64,000 nt of DNA from an uncultured Sulfitobacter sp. (GCF_947499945.1 NZ_CANMQD010000001.1:1116001-1180000); one strand, 5' to 3'; shown: positions 8,944 through 17,685, counted from the stretch's first letter. The notes: generated from the sequence alone by a model not told the origin. A program made the numbers and translations.

Positions 8944-8980
8944 TCCTTTGATTGGTCATATATTTTGACCAATCAAAGGA
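8944..8980. promoter_or_regulatory. 15-bp-arm palindrome, probable operator of the FadR-type gene
   Basis: TCCTTTGATTGGTCA (8944-8958) and TGACCAATCAAAGGA (8966-8980) are perfectly complementary arms with a 7-bp AT spacer. The right arm contains AAAGGA, the ribosome binding site of the ATG at 8988. Bound protein or an mRNA hairpin could therefore block expression. The core TTGGTCA/TGACCAA resembles the GT..AC half-sites of GntR/FadR operators, though with a wider spacing. Autoregulation is inferred from position. Confidence 0.65.
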
Positions 8981-8987
8981 TGTCCAC

Positions 8988-9755
8988 ATGCCATTTCGCC
9001 CCGTCAGTCCTGAAAAACTTTCCTCTGCGGTGGTGCGACAGGTTGAAGAATTGATCCTGCGTGGCATCCTCCAACCCGGAAAGCGCCTCCCGCCAGAACG
9101 GGAACTGGCCGAACGCCTCGGCGTCTCCCGCCCCTCCCTACGAGATGCGATTGCACAACTTCAGGCGGCTGGGCTTCTCGCTTCCAAACCCGGCGCGGGG
9201 GTATTTGTCGCCGACGTTCTTGGCTCCGCCTTCTCCCCCGCACTCACTGCCCTCTTCGCCCGCCACGACGAGGCCACAATGGACTACCTCTCCTTCCGCC
9301 GCGACATGGAGGGGCTTGCGGCAGAACGCGCCGCCCGTCTTGGCTCCGACACTGACCTTGCTGTAATCAGCGCTATCTTTGCCAAAATGGAAGCCGCCCA
9401 CGACAGCCGTAGCGCCGAGGATGAGGCCGCTCTCGACGCGCAGTTCCACATGGCAATCATCGAAGCGAGCCATAATGTCGTGATGCTCCACATGATGCGC
9501 TCCATGTACGAGTTGCTGCGCGGCGGTGTCTTCTACAACCGTCAGGTCATGTTCAAACAGCAGACTAAGCGCGCTGTCTTGCTCGACCAACACCGTACTA
9601 TCCACGACGCCCTGATCGCCCGCGATGCCGCGGGTGCACGAGAGGCCGTAGAGGCGCACCTGAACTACGTCGAACGCGCCCTCATGGACCAACAAAAGGC
9701 CGAGCGGCACGAGGATGTTGCACAGCAGCGGTTAGATCATGAATTGGGCGGATGA
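8988..9755 (+). CDS. GntR-family (FadR subfamily) transcriptional regulator
   Basis: 255 residues: an N-terminal winged helix (about 10-75) with LPPERELAERLGVSRPSLRDA and LLASKPGAGVFV, then an all-helical FCD ligand-binding domain. The FCD histidines expected to bind a metal are visible in AQFHMAIIEASHN and DQHRTIHDAL. FadR-subfamily regulators sense small carboxylates or acyl-CoAs. It resembles PdhR/LldR-type members, but the effector cannot be told. The ATG at 8988 follows AAAGGA by 7 bases; a start at 8952 would lie in the palindrome. No catabolic operon is adjacent, so it may act only at distance or on itself. Confidence 0.9.
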   Translation: MPFRPVSPEKLSSAVVRQVEELILRGILQPGKRLPPERELAERLGVSRPSLRDAIAQLQAAGLLASKPGAGVFVADVLGSAFSPALTALFARHDEATMDYLSFRRDMEGLAAERAARLGSDTDLAVISAIFAKMEAAHDSRSAEDEAALDAQFHMAIIEASHNVVMLHMMRSMYELLRGGVFYNRQVMFKQQTKRAVLLDQHRTIHDALIARDAAGAREAVEAHLNYVERALMDQQKAERHEDVAQQRLDHELGG

Positions 9756-10328
9756 ATCGCCGGTTTCCGGACAAAGCAGCCGCTCAGTCTGTTGCCATCG
9801 TTAGATATTGATCCGAGCAAGTAACGCTAAATTTCGAGTCACAAGTCTATTCCATGTAAGCTCAACCAGTCAGACAAAAGACGATGCTTTGCCAAAGAAG
9901 CAATCGTTCTGAGACATGTTCGCCTATCTCGGGGGTCACTTCGAGCAATTTCGGCACGGAGAAATTGGTACAGCTTTAGGTCAACTTAGCCTGCTCCCAC
10001 CTGGTGGCACATTCGATCCGGCCGCAAGGGATGATTGGGTAAAAATGTTCAGAAGGCAAACTTTCGTGAAATCGACGCCAGATTTGGCTTTGAAATAAAA
10101 TGGGAAAAGCCCCAAATTTAGATGATTGAAACGCACTTATTCTTGCCATGCCCTGAAACCGACACAGGCATTCGCGTTAGGGTTTGGAAAACAGTTCAAG
10201 ACGTCAACCTACTCTGGACTAAGTACGGCAATTAAGCCCTCATCATGCACACGCCCGACGCGATCTCCTGACGATGCCTAAACCGCTGACCAACTGAACC
10301 AGCCCAAAAGGATAGTTCATCCCCAACT
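9756..10328. other. Gene-poor interval of about 570 bp
   Basis: This stretch is lower in GC than its surroundings and has no convincing gene. A 60-codon frame at 9916-10098 (starting MFAYLGGHFEQF) and a 37-codon frame at 10122-10235 (starting MIETHLFLPCPE) are open on the plus strand. Neither has a clear ribosome binding site or a recognisable motif. They could be decayed gene remnants or chance frames. I saw no inverted terminal repeats, tRNA or attachment site. Confidence 0.5.
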
Positions 10329-11570
10329 TTAAGTGACGATTTTCAACTGCTTCAAAAGGGAAGGAATTTCCTTTTTCATTTTGAAAAATCCCTTAGTGGC
10401 ATGAGGCCAAGCTGTCGTATCGAACGCGCGGCGCACTTGGTAAAGAGTTATACCCGCTGCATGCAAATCAGGCGATGCTGAAGACAGGGCCGACGCGACG
10501 GGGCCAACTGGCGCGTAACTTGTCACGATAGTTTTTACCCCCGCAGTCTTACAGGCCGAGATCAGCGCATCAGCCCACGCATCTGTCTCAATAATCTGTG
10601 CGCCTGCGCAAGTATTCCGCATAGCATCCCGAGCAAAGCCGCGCGCGATTTTTCCCAGAGGTAAAGGGGAGCGGGCCTCAGTTGCCAATGCACCCAAAGT
10701 TACGACCGACGGATGCGGCAAGGTATCGGCGATCTGCATGTCCTCTTCGGTAATTAGCAAAAGGTAATCGCCCGTAACGTCATCAGCGCGTATGGCTTGA
10801 GGCAAAACCACGCGCTGATGCTCAGCATCCTCGGTCAGCGTTGTTACATCGGTATTCAGCTGGTGAAGTGGCGAATACCGCCCGTCCGTAAACTTGGAAA
10901 TATTGGAGACCCGCGCGATGTAGGGGCGCCCCTTGGTTTGCAAGCCTCCAACCCATCGCCACGCCAATGTGTTGGAGGCAGGATCACCATCCATTAGGTG
11001 GCGCAGAAAGAAGTCCGCCCCCAACTCCCACGGCAAGCGCAGGGTGAAAATCCAGATCGACGCAAACCACATGCGTGCATGATTGTGCAAATAGCCTGTA
11101 TTTACCAACTCTTCCGCCCAAGAATCAAAGCAGTCGATCCCTGTTTGTGCATCTACTGCATCGGCGTAATTAGCAGCCAATCGGCGGTCCTTATCGAGGC
11201 TATTAAGCTGACTGCGAAGGCCCGTTTGATAGTAAGCCCAAGCGCTGGGGTGCTGCTCCAGCCACCCTTTGAAATAGGTCCGCCAGAATACCTCATGCAC
11301 AAACCGTTCGGCCGTTTCAAACGTGTGACGCTCCAAAACAGCATGCAGAACTTCGGTTTCGGAAATGAGGCGATGCCTGATCCACGGTGACAGCGCCGAG
11401 ACATTTGTGCGCTGCTCTGGACCCAGATCGTAATTGCGGCAACGGTCGCACATCCCCCCTGCCCGCTCGGCGAACAGATCGAGCCGCGCAAGGCCTGCGG
11501 TCCGGCTCGGTGTAAAATCTGGACACTCCGATTTCTTCGCCAAGTCCCTGATGATATCTTTGGTTTTCAT
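10329..11570 (-). CDS. Photolyase/cryptochrome-family FAD-binding protein with apparently swapped domains
   Basis: 413 residues. Residues 55-235 match the FAD-binding helical domain that is normally C-terminal in photolyases: LSPWIRHRLIS, FVHEVFWRTYF, NTGYLHNHARMWFASIW, and DGDPASNTLAWRWVGG (194-209). No N-terminal alpha/beta antenna domain precedes it. Residues about 265-400 instead form an alternating beta/alpha region (DYLLLITEEDM, GVKTIVTSYAPVGPV, GITLYQVRRAFD). It ends in TKGFFKMKKEIP, resembling the end of a photolyase antenna domain. The order thus looks circularly permuted, which is inference. It may repair UV lesions or sense light. It starts 9 bases after the membrane gene upstream, so they are cotranscribed. 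Confidence 0.82.
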   Translation of the reverse strand: MKTKDIIRDLAKKSECPDFTPSRTAGLARLDLFAERAGGMCDRCRNYDLGPEQRTNVSALSPWIRHRLISETEVLHAVLERHTFETAERFVHEVFWRTYFKGWLEQHPSAWAYYQTGLRSQLNSLDKDRRLAANYADAVDAQTGIDCFDSWAEELVNTGYLHNHARMWFASIWIFTLRLPWELGADFFLRHLMDGDPASNTLAWRWVGGLQTKGRPYIARVSNISKFTDGRYSPLHQLNTDVTTLTEDAEHQRVVLPQAIRADDVTGDYLLLITEEDMQIADTLPHPSVVTLGALATEARSPLPLGKIARGFARDAMRNTCAGAQIIETDAWADALISACKTAGVKTIVTSYAPVGPVASALSSASPDLHAAGITLYQVRRAFDTTAWPHATKGFFKMKKEIPSLLKQLKIVT

Positions 11571-11579
11571 CTTAATTCC

Positions 11580-12392
11580 TCAGAGGTCTGAACGTGGCAA
11601 ACGTGGGATGGCATAAGGGACATCGCGCTTGTATCCCTCAAATCGGTCTCCATAGCGCCGCGCAAATCGACGCTCTTTCAAACGCGGCGCAAGCAGGCAA
11701 TAGGCAGTCAATGCTACTGCAAGAAACAGTTGATCAGGCGTCCAGACGGGCACAGTCCAGGTTGTTAGCGCGAAGGACACATAGATCGGTTGACGGATAA
11801 TACTAAACAGGCCCGCCGTGGGCATATCGGGAAACACTGGCTTGATGTCTTGCGCCAGTGACATCCAGCCCAATGCGCCTGATTGCACCTCTGCACCGGC
11901 GTCATAGCTGGCCCAGATCAACAGGAGCCAGGAGACAGCGTAACAGCCGCAGATAAGGGCAAAGGTGATCCCCTCTGCCTGCCACCAAATGACGCCGCTG
12001 GGTGTCCATAGAGCGAACAAAGCCAGCAATTGCGCGGAGGCGATGATGGCATAAGTCGTGGTGGAGAGAGTTCGTGCAAAAGCACGCGGTGCGAGTTTTG
12101 CCAAGATGCGGCTGCCACGAGGAGACAGCAAAAGCGAATGGATCAGAGGAAACTGCACAATCAAGGCAGCGTTTGCAACCACAGCCCAAAGACCAGGAAC
12201 CCTGCCAAAGCTCTGCGACATCCCAAAGAACATTGCGATCATCATCGCCAGCACTGCAGCTGCAAAGGTCAGATGGCAAACGATGCCATAGACAATAGCC
12301 ACCGATATGCGCCATCCCCCCGCAGGCGGGCGTAGCACACCAAAGGCGAGCGTGAGTAAACGCCACAATGGCTGTGTATCAGTATACTTCAT
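11580..12392 (-). CDS. Membrane protein of the NnrU/isoprenylcysteine methyltransferase-like superfamily
   Basis: 270 residues with about six or seven hydrophobic spans. The C-terminal block has IIRQPIYVSF, LKERRFARRYGDRFEGYKRDVPYAIP, where a charged ERRFARRYG.F..YK.DVP tail follows the last membrane pair. This tail is the hallmark of the PEMT/ICMT-like membrane methyltransferase superfamily and of NnrU relatives. The substrate is unknown. It lies 9 bases upstream of the photolyase-like gene on the same strand, so the two probably form an operon. That could mean a link between membrane modification and light or UV response, but this is speculation. Confidence 0.7.
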   Translation of the reverse strand: MKYTDTQPLWRLLTLAFGVLRPPAGGWRISVAIVYGIVCHLTFAAAVLAMMIAMFFGMSQSFGRVPGLWAVVANAALIVQFPLIHSLLLSPRGSRILAKLAPRAFARTLSTTTYAIIASAQLLALFALWTPSGVIWWQAEGITFALICGCYAVSWLLLIWASYDAGAEVQSGALGWMSLAQDIKPVFPDMPTAGLFSIIRQPIYVSFALTTWTVPVWTPDQLFLAVALTAYCLLAPRLKERRFARRYGDRFEGYKRDVPYAIPRLPRSDL

Positions 12393-12504
12393 AGGCTATG
12401 ACCTAGCAGTGATGCCCCGCCCGTCGAGAGCATTTGCCTGCGACCATTGCTCCTTTGACTAATATTCTCGCATGCTACTTTTTAGCCGTGAATAGGGGAT
12501 CACA

Positions 12505-12837
12505 ATGACACAGACGAATCTGCGCACCGCTGACCTCGTGTCGCGCTATATGACACTGACAAAAGAGATCATGCCCGACCTTGCACGAACAACCCACCGC
12601 CATTGGCCCGTGGGCAACGATCACTGTTTCCAACGTATTGTATTGGATACGCTATGCTGCGGCGTCTGGTACGATCATATTCCGCGCCCTGCCTACAAGC
12701 ACCTGACGCGCGAGCAGGCTGCACAGGCCGTTCACTTGTGCGATCAGATTATCTCGGGAGAGGTCGACCTGGCTTTTATAAACGATCAATCCCTGATCTG
12801 GCGTGGCAAAGAAAAGGCCATGACCCAACGCCTCTAA
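12505..12837 (+). CDS. Conserved hypothetical protein, 110 residues
   Basis: No domain recognised. The protein is rich in His, Cys and aromatic residues (RTTHRHWPVGNDHCFQRI, DTLCCGVWYDHI, PAYKHLTREQA). It has the look of a soluble cytoplasmic protein of mixed alpha content. Related proteins occur in Roseobacter genomes as far as I recall, without a known role. The stop overlaps the convergent Y-family polymerase stop by 4 bases. Confidence 0.65.
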   Translation: MTQTNLRTADLVSRYMTLTKEIMPDLARTTHRHWPVGNDHCFQRIVLDTLCCGVWYDHIPRPAYKHLTREQAAQAVHLCDQIISGEVDLAFINDQSLIWRGKEKAMTQRL

Positions 12838-14159
12838 AACGAACAGAAATGCGTATCCCCGTCCTCAGTCGGGGCATCCTCAAAATCCCCAGCTTCGGGA
12901 ATACGACCAAAAGCAATCTTACCACCGACAAAACCACCCGGCACTTTTTCATGTTGCCCAAGCGATAGCGCCTTACCCCCAAAGCGGCTGCGCAGATCGT
13001 CCATCATATTGCTCACGTTTTCCCATCGCGCCTGATCGCGCGTGTCGCCTGATTGCGCAGCAAACAAATCACCTGTGATGTCACCCTCGGCTTCCAACCC
13101 GTGCAGCATGACAGACACCGAGGCTGGCGCGAAACGCATCTGCGCCCGCGCAGCGCCAAGCCCCTTTGACAGGGCACGCCCAAAGCTGAGGTCATCCCGC
13201 GAGGGCTGGAACTGCCCCTCCCATGTCCAACGCTGTGCTTGGGCGCTCTTTTCGCGGGTTGACCTCAACCGCTGGCTGCGCATCGCCAATGTCAGCTTGG
13301 ACGCGCGTAGATCGGTACGGCGCAACCGCCGCGCGGCACTTGCCAACAGCTGTCTGGCACAATCCTCAACCCTGTCGGGACTACGCCAGTCGTTCGGCAG
13401 GACTCTGCTGTGGCCAAACATCCGTTTTTGTGTCTGATCTCGCGGCGCATGAGTGCCGTGAAGCTCTTGCAAGAAACGCTCACCCTCAACGCTACCCCAA
13501 ATGGCGCGGGCCTGCTTGGGTGCCAAATCCCATAATCCTGAAAAATCATACACACCAGCAGCCTTCAACCGAACCAACATCCCCTCCCCGATCCCCGGCA
13601 GTTTGCCAAGCTTCAGATCGGCCAGAAACGAAGGCAGCATCCTGGTCTCCAGCAAAACCGCCCCATCGGGCTTATGACGCTCTGCCGCCAGCTTTGCCAA
13701 AAGCTCCGTCGCGGCGATGCCGATGGAGCAAGTCAGGACAGGGCTGAACTCCAACAACAATGCTTTTTTGATCCGCGCGGCCAAAGCCAAACCCTGACGG
13801 GCCTCACTCGGCAAAAGCGCACAGACGACCTCGTCTATCGAGCGGACGTGCTGGATCGGAACCACCGTTTCAATCACTTCGAGAATGCGTTTGTGCAACC
13901 TGACATAGACATCAGGGCGCGCCACAACAAAGGTCATATCAGGAAGTATGGTCCGCGCCTCGCGTGCGGGCATATTCGTCTTCACACCCCGCACTTTGGC
14001 TTCACGGCTCACCGCAATGCAGCCCGTATGCGGTGAATCAAGCGCGACCACGCCAACTGGTTTACCGCGCAAAGTTGGGTTGAAGTGTTGTTCCGCCGAG
14101 GCGAAAAAACTATCGAAATCCAGATAAAGGCGTTCAGGCAGGTGGGCAAATTCAGCCAT
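12834..14159 (-). CDS. Y-family DNA polymerase (DinB/UmuC-like)
   Basis: 441 residues from the ATG at 14159, which is preceded by AGGAAG; a longer reading to 14198 has no such site. Y-family polymerases copy damaged templates. The catalytic acidic residues are intact in RLYLDFDSFFAS (Asp14, Asp16) and RSIDEVV (Asp109, Glu110). The helix-hairpin-helix segment KLPGIGEGMLVRLKAAGV and a little-finger domain follow. The 60-residue C-terminal tail is unlike E. coli DinB, so I do not assign dinB. No recA or imuA is adjacent. It lies near the photolyase-like gene, giving a loose DNA-damage neighbourhood. Confidence 0.88.
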   Translation of the reverse strand: MAEFAHLPERLYLDFDSFFASAEQHFNPTLRGKPVGVVALDSPHTGCIAVSREAKVRGVKTNMPAREARTILPDMTFVVARPDVYVRLHKRILEVIETVVPIQHVRSIDEVVCALLPSEARQGLALAARIKKALLLEFSPVLTCSIGIAATELLAKLAAERHKPDGAVLLETRMLPSFLADLKLGKLPGIGEGMLVRLKAAGVYDFSGLWDLAPKQARAIWGSVEGERFLQELHGTHAPRDQTQKRMFGHSRVLPNDWRSPDRVEDCARQLLASAARRLRRTDLRASKLTLAMRSQRLRSTREKSAQAQRWTWEGQFQPSRDDLSFGRALSKGLGAARAQMRFAPASVSVMLHGLEAEGDITGDLFAAQSGDTRDQARWENVSNMMDDLRSRFGGKALSLGQHEKVPGGFVGGKIAFGRIPEAGDFEDAPTEDGDTHFCSF

Positions 14160-14244
14160 AATCAACTTCCTGCAAAACGTGGCACTCCGATATACCAAAA
14201 ATAAGGGCCGTGATTACGCTCACGAAACACCCACAGCCGCAAAG

Positions 14245-14583
14245 TCATGTGCGCCAAAATTCAACAGCACTCTCAAACTCGGCAGCATAAAAAGCTACCG
14301 CTTCTGGTCCCGAAGGCTCCCCATAAAATCGCCCGACACGGTTTGCACTCTCGAAAAAGCCGAGGGCTGGCAAGCCTTCCCTCCCCTTGCTGATCACCAA
14401 CGCTGCCATCAATGGATGACCGGCAGCAGCATCTTCCTCAATCAAAATTTCAAGAGCGTCTGTTACCTGCCGGATGATGTTCGGTGGTGAAATATCAAGG
14501 GCTTTGGCAAGCTCAAGATACGTCACAGGCACTGCTTTCGCTGCAATTTCGCAAAGATGTGTTCTTACACGTTGGTTCAGCAT
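14245..14583 (-). CDS. Hypothetical protein with possible winged-helix N-terminus, 112 residues
   Basis: No named family. Residues 1-45 (VRTHLCEIAAKAVPVTYLEL, then AKALDISPPNIIRQVTDAL) look like a helix-turn-helix or winged-helix element. The second half, with HPLMAALVISKGREGLPALGFF and FYAAEFESAVEFW, is unassigned. It sits upstream of the Y-family polymerase gene on the same strand with an 85-base gap. It could be a small DNA-binding protein. Function is not claimed. Confidence 0.62.
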   Translation of the reverse strand: MLNQRVRTHLCEIAAKAVPVTYLELAKALDISPPNIIRQVTDALEILIEEDAAAGHPLMAALVISKGREGLPALGFFESANRVGRFYGEPSGPEAVAFYAAEFESAVEFWRT

Positions 14584-14671
14584 TCTTTGGCTCTTTCAAA
14601 AGCTCACACCGAGAGAGACAGGCGCAATACCTCAAAGCAATTTTTCAGGTTGGAGCCGAGGATAAACTGCC

Positions 14672-15001
14672 TTAGCCGCGCACAATCTGTATGTTCAGCG
14701 GAGCCGCTCCGCCCGCAATCTTCAGCAACAAATCAATATTCGGATGTGCGCCAGGGCGGTTTCTTGCATCAATCGTGTGCTCGGCAAAAACATCAAGCCC
14801 GTGCTCCGCCGCATCGTCTGACACAGCACCAAAGCTTTCTTGGAGATAGCGATACACAGCCAGTGACCCTTGTTTGCCAGCCTGATTTTCGATGCAGGCA
14901 ACAACCGTACCAGTTGGATCAATTAGATCGATGCGTGATATCCCTTCGATAGAAGGCAGAAGCTGCAGATTTTGTTTAAACGAAGCTGTGGGTTGGATCA
15001 T
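14672..15001 (-). CDS. DUF2322 family protein
   Basis: 109 residues matching the DUF2322 pattern as I remember it: ARIDL-like opening (ISRIDLIDPTGTVVACIENQ), GKQGSLAVYRYLQESFG, and FAEHTIDARNRPGAHPNIDLL. The role of the family is unknown and the protein is probably cytoplasmic. AAGG lies upstream of the start. The next gene upstream on the same strand is the amino-acid permease at 15122, 120 bases away. Confidence 0.75.
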   Translation of the reverse strand: MIQPTASFKQNLQLLPSIEGISRIDLIDPTGTVVACIENQAGKQGSLAVYRYLQESFGAVSDDAAEHGLDVFAEHTIDARNRPGAHPNIDLLLKIAGGAAPLNIQIVRG

Positions 15002-15121
15002 TTCTCGATACCTTCTTGTAAGTTCCCTTTTTCATAATGCCTTTGGAGGCCTGCCGCCAGATATCGCGCGAAATTCAAGCAGGACACCATCTGCTGGGTC
15101 CCTCGGCAAAAACTGCGGAAA

Positions 15122-15997
15122 TCACGAATTTCGATTTTCCAGCCGTCGAAACAGCATCGATAGTCCAAAGCACAAAATGAAATAGAAGGCCGCCGTGGTT
15201 AGCCATGCCTCGAAGATCAAACGGGTCGATGCGACCAGTTCGACGGTTTTATAGGTCAACTCCTGAACCGAAATAAGCGAGATGATCGAGCTGTCTTTGA
15301 TCAGGCTGATAAACTGGTTTGCCATAGGCGGAACAACTTTGCGCATGGCTTGGGGCATCACAATATAGCGGAGTTCCTGAAAACGGGTCATGCCGATAGC
15401 ACGTGCCGCTTCGCGCTGGCCTTTTGGAACGGATTGTATGCCGGCACGAACGATTTCCCCGACGAAGGCCGCCTCGAACATCGCCAGCACAATCACACCA
15501 GACACAAGCGATGGAAACCGGCGCATATCGCCGAAAAAGAATTCCCAGATATGGGCGTTGTCCCCACGGGCAATCCCGCGCGCCCATGAATTGAGGTTCA
15601 GCGCGTCAATCAACTGCTGGGACAGGAAAAAGAAGAAGATGAAGATGATGACGACAGGGGGGATGTTGCGCAGCAATTCAAGATAGGTGCGCGCCAGCAA
15701 CCGCGTCGTCAGGTTCTCGGAGCAGCGGGCAACGCCCAAGCCTACCCCGATGATCAGCGCCAGAATACTGGCATAGATGCTGATGCGGATGGTTGCGAAC
15801 AGGCCTTGGAGTAGTAGATTAGCGAACCACTCCTGACGGTCTTCGCGGTAGCGCAGGATATAGTCGGGGATAAGCTCCCACCGCCAGCTGTAGTTCAGCG
15901 CGCCCTGCATGCGCAGGCCGATATAGGCCGTGACCCCCGCCAATATGGCGAGGATCAGCCAGTCAAGCCAGCGCAATCGTTTGATAAATAAGGGCAC
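15122..15997 (-). CDS. Polar amino-acid ABC transporter permease
   Basis: 291 residues, inner membrane. The HisM/GlnP-type permease core is clear: ANLLLQGLFATIRISIYAS, YLELLRNIPPVVIIFIFFF, and the EAA loop VPKGQREAARAIGMTRFQ that contacts the ATPase. About six membrane spans including an N-terminal one. It is the last gene of a four-gene minus-strand operon ordered ATPase, permease, substrate-binding protein, permease. Two different permeases indicate a heterodimeric channel. The specific amino acid is not predictable from sequence. Confidence 0.93.
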   Translation of the reverse strand: MPLFIKRLRWLDWLILAILAGVTAYIGLRMQGALNYSWRWELIPDYILRYREDRQEWFANLLLQGLFATIRISIYASILALIIGVGLGVARCSENLTTRLLARTYLELLRNIPPVVIIFIFFFFLSQQLIDALNLNSWARGIARGDNAHIWEFFFGDMRRFPSLVSGVIVLAMFEAAFVGEIVRAGIQSVPKGQREAARAIGMTRFQELRYIVMPQAMRKVVPPMANQFISLIKDSSIISLISVQELTYKTVELVASTRLIFEAWLTTAAFYFILCFGLSMLFRRLENRNS

Positions 15998-16009
15998 GCC
16001 GAGGGGTCC

Positions 16010-16858
16010 TTACTGGGAAACTTGGTCGGACCAGTCTTCGCCTTTGAACCAATAGTCGTTACGCTCTTTCAACCATCCGTTTGCCTGTTTCACAGCGATC
16101 CAGTTGTTGAAGAAGTTGAGCGCGTCGCTGTCGCCCTTGCGCACTGCAAAACCTTCACCGGTGGCCAAAAACGGCGTGTCAAATGGGACGACAAGCTGGT
16201 CAGGATAGCGGCGTGCTTCGATGGAAGGCGTAGGCTCTGCTTGCATATTGGCGTGGGCATTGCCGTTCAACACTTCTTGGGTCGCGGCACCGTCTTCGTC
16301 AAACAGCAGCAATGTCGCCTCTGGAAACAGCTGTGCGATGGTGGAGGCAGGCGTGCCACCACGGCGTGCCGCAAATGTCACTTCGGAAGAGTTGTAATCC
16401 TCCAGCGTGAAGCCATCGGTCATTTCCTTGTTGGCCAGAATGGTAAGGCCGGAATAGGCATACGGCTGGGTGAAATTCACAGTCAGGTTACGCGCTGGCG
16501 TAATCGACATGCCCGAGATGATGACGTCAAAATTGCCTGCGACCAGCTGCGGAATGATACCATCCCATGCGGTCGGCACGAATTCCACGTCCACACCCAT
16601 ATCTTTAGCCAATTCGCGGCCTACGTCGAGCTCGAAGCCGATCAGCTCACCGTTTACATCCCGCATGGACCACGGCGTAAAAATTGACAGACCGATGCGA
16701 ATGACGCCTTCTTCCTTGATCGTTTCAATCACAGATTCAGACGACAGGTTTTGTGTCGCTGATTGTGCAAATGCGGGTGCAGCGAACACGGTACTGGTGA
16801 GTGCCGCGAAGGCCAGCCCCAGCGCGTTCGACATGGTTTTTCTACGTGTCATGGACAT
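16010..16858 (-). CDS. Amino-acid ABC transporter substrate-binding protein
   Basis: 282 residues: a signal peptide ending AAPAFAQ (about residue 32) then an SBP_bac_3 domain. Visible features are GVIRIGLSIFTPWSMRD, ELIGFELDVGRELAKDMGVD, WDGIIPQLVAGNFDVIISGMSIT and RNLTVNFTQPY, all typical of polar amino-acid binding proteins. The AAAGGA site upstream of the ATG supports the start. It sits between the two permease genes, 12 and 17 bases away, which places it in the same operon. Periplasmic. Confidence 0.94.
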   Translation of the reverse strand: MSMTRRKTMSNALGLAFAALTSTVFAAPAFAQSATQNLSSESVIETIKEEGVIRIGLSIFTPWSMRDVNGELIGFELDVGRELAKDMGVDVEFVPTAWDGIIPQLVAGNFDVIISGMSITPARNLTVNFTQPYAYSGLTILANKEMTDGFTLEDYNSSEVTFAARRGGTPASTIAQLFPEATLLLFDEDGAATQEVLNGNAHANMQAEPTPSIEARRYPDQLVVPFDTPFLATGEGFAVRKGDSDALNFFNNWIAVKQANGWLKERNDYWFKGEDWSDQVSQ

Positions 16859-16875
16859 GATTAGTTCCTTTGGAG

Positions 16876-17685
16876 TTAAGTTGCAGGTTGAAACCGTCGC
16901 TCAATGGCAGAGACGCCGAACGACAGGACGAGAGTGAGCGCCAGATAAACGGCGGCAATGGTGAACCAAATCTCGAAGCTCATGTAGGTATCCGAGATGA
17001 TGTTGCGCCCCACAGTGGTCAGTTCGGCCACCGCAATGACGCTGACGATGGCGGAGGATTTGATGAGGTGGACAACTTCGCCAAAGAGTGGCGGGATCAT
17101 GAAGCGCACCGATTGCGGAAGGATGATGTAGCGGTAAGCCTGCCCCCGTGACATCCCGATAGAGGCCGCAGCCTCCCACTGGCCTTGCGCCACCGAATTG
17201 ATGCCTGCGCGGAAAATCTCGGAGATCAGGGCCGAGTGAAACACCCCGAGCGTGAGCACAGCAGCGGTCCAGCGGTCAAACCCGAACACGGGACCAAGCA
17301 CGTAGTAAAACAGATACAACAGCACCAGCAGCGGGATATTACGGATAAACTCAAGATACCCAATTGCCACACCCGTCCCCACTACCAGCCCCGACAGCCG
17401 CAAAAGTGCGATGCCGAGGCCAAGTACAGTTGCCAGCGCGAAAGACGCAGCCGACAGAACAATCGTAGCCCACAGCCCGTGCAGGATTTCCCCTGGCTGA
17501 AACCCATCATCGGTAAAGGTGTAGATGTATTTGGGGATTTGGTACCATTGCCAGTTATACCCCATCTGTTGCGCACCGGTGTAGGCGACCCAAACAATGA
17601 CACCCACGATGACCAGATAAAGCCCTACACCAACAGGCAGGTTATTCATCACGCGTTTAAGGGTCACAGGACGGGTATTCGACAT
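16876..17685 (-). CDS. Polar amino-acid ABC transporter permease
   Basis: 269 residues, inner membrane, HisM/GlnP type. It has ILHGLWATIVLSAASFALA, YLEFIRNIPLLVLLYLFYY and the ATPase-contacting loop VAQGQWEAAASIGMSRGQAYR. Its partner is the permease at 15122-15997; the two are clearly paralogous but distinct, suggesting a heterodimer. The gene begins 3 bases after the ATPase gene stop, so translation is likely coupled. Confidence 0.93.
   Translation of the reverse strand: MSNTRPVTLKRVMNNLPVGVGLYLVIVGVIVWVAYTGAQQMGYNWQWYQIPKYIYTFTDDGFQPGEILHGLWATIVLSAASFALATVLGLGIALLRLSGLVVGTGVAIGYLEFIRNIPLLVLLYLFYYVLGPVFGFDRWTAAVLTLGVFHSALISEIFRAGINSVAQGQWEAAASIGMSRGQAYRYIILPQSVRFMIPPLFGEVVHLIKSSAIVSVIAVAELTTVGRNIISDTYMSFEIWFTIAAVYLALTLVLSFGVSAIERRFQPAT

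Noticed and set aside
8944..8980. Palindrome as an intrinsic terminator of the upstream lipoprotein gene
   Set aside because: No T-run follows and the stem is AT-rich with the next gene's ribosome binding site inside it; an operator fits better.
9916..10098. 60-codon frame starting MFAYLGGHFEQF as a gene
   Set aside because: No ribosome binding site and no recognisable domain; described as part of the gene-poor interval.
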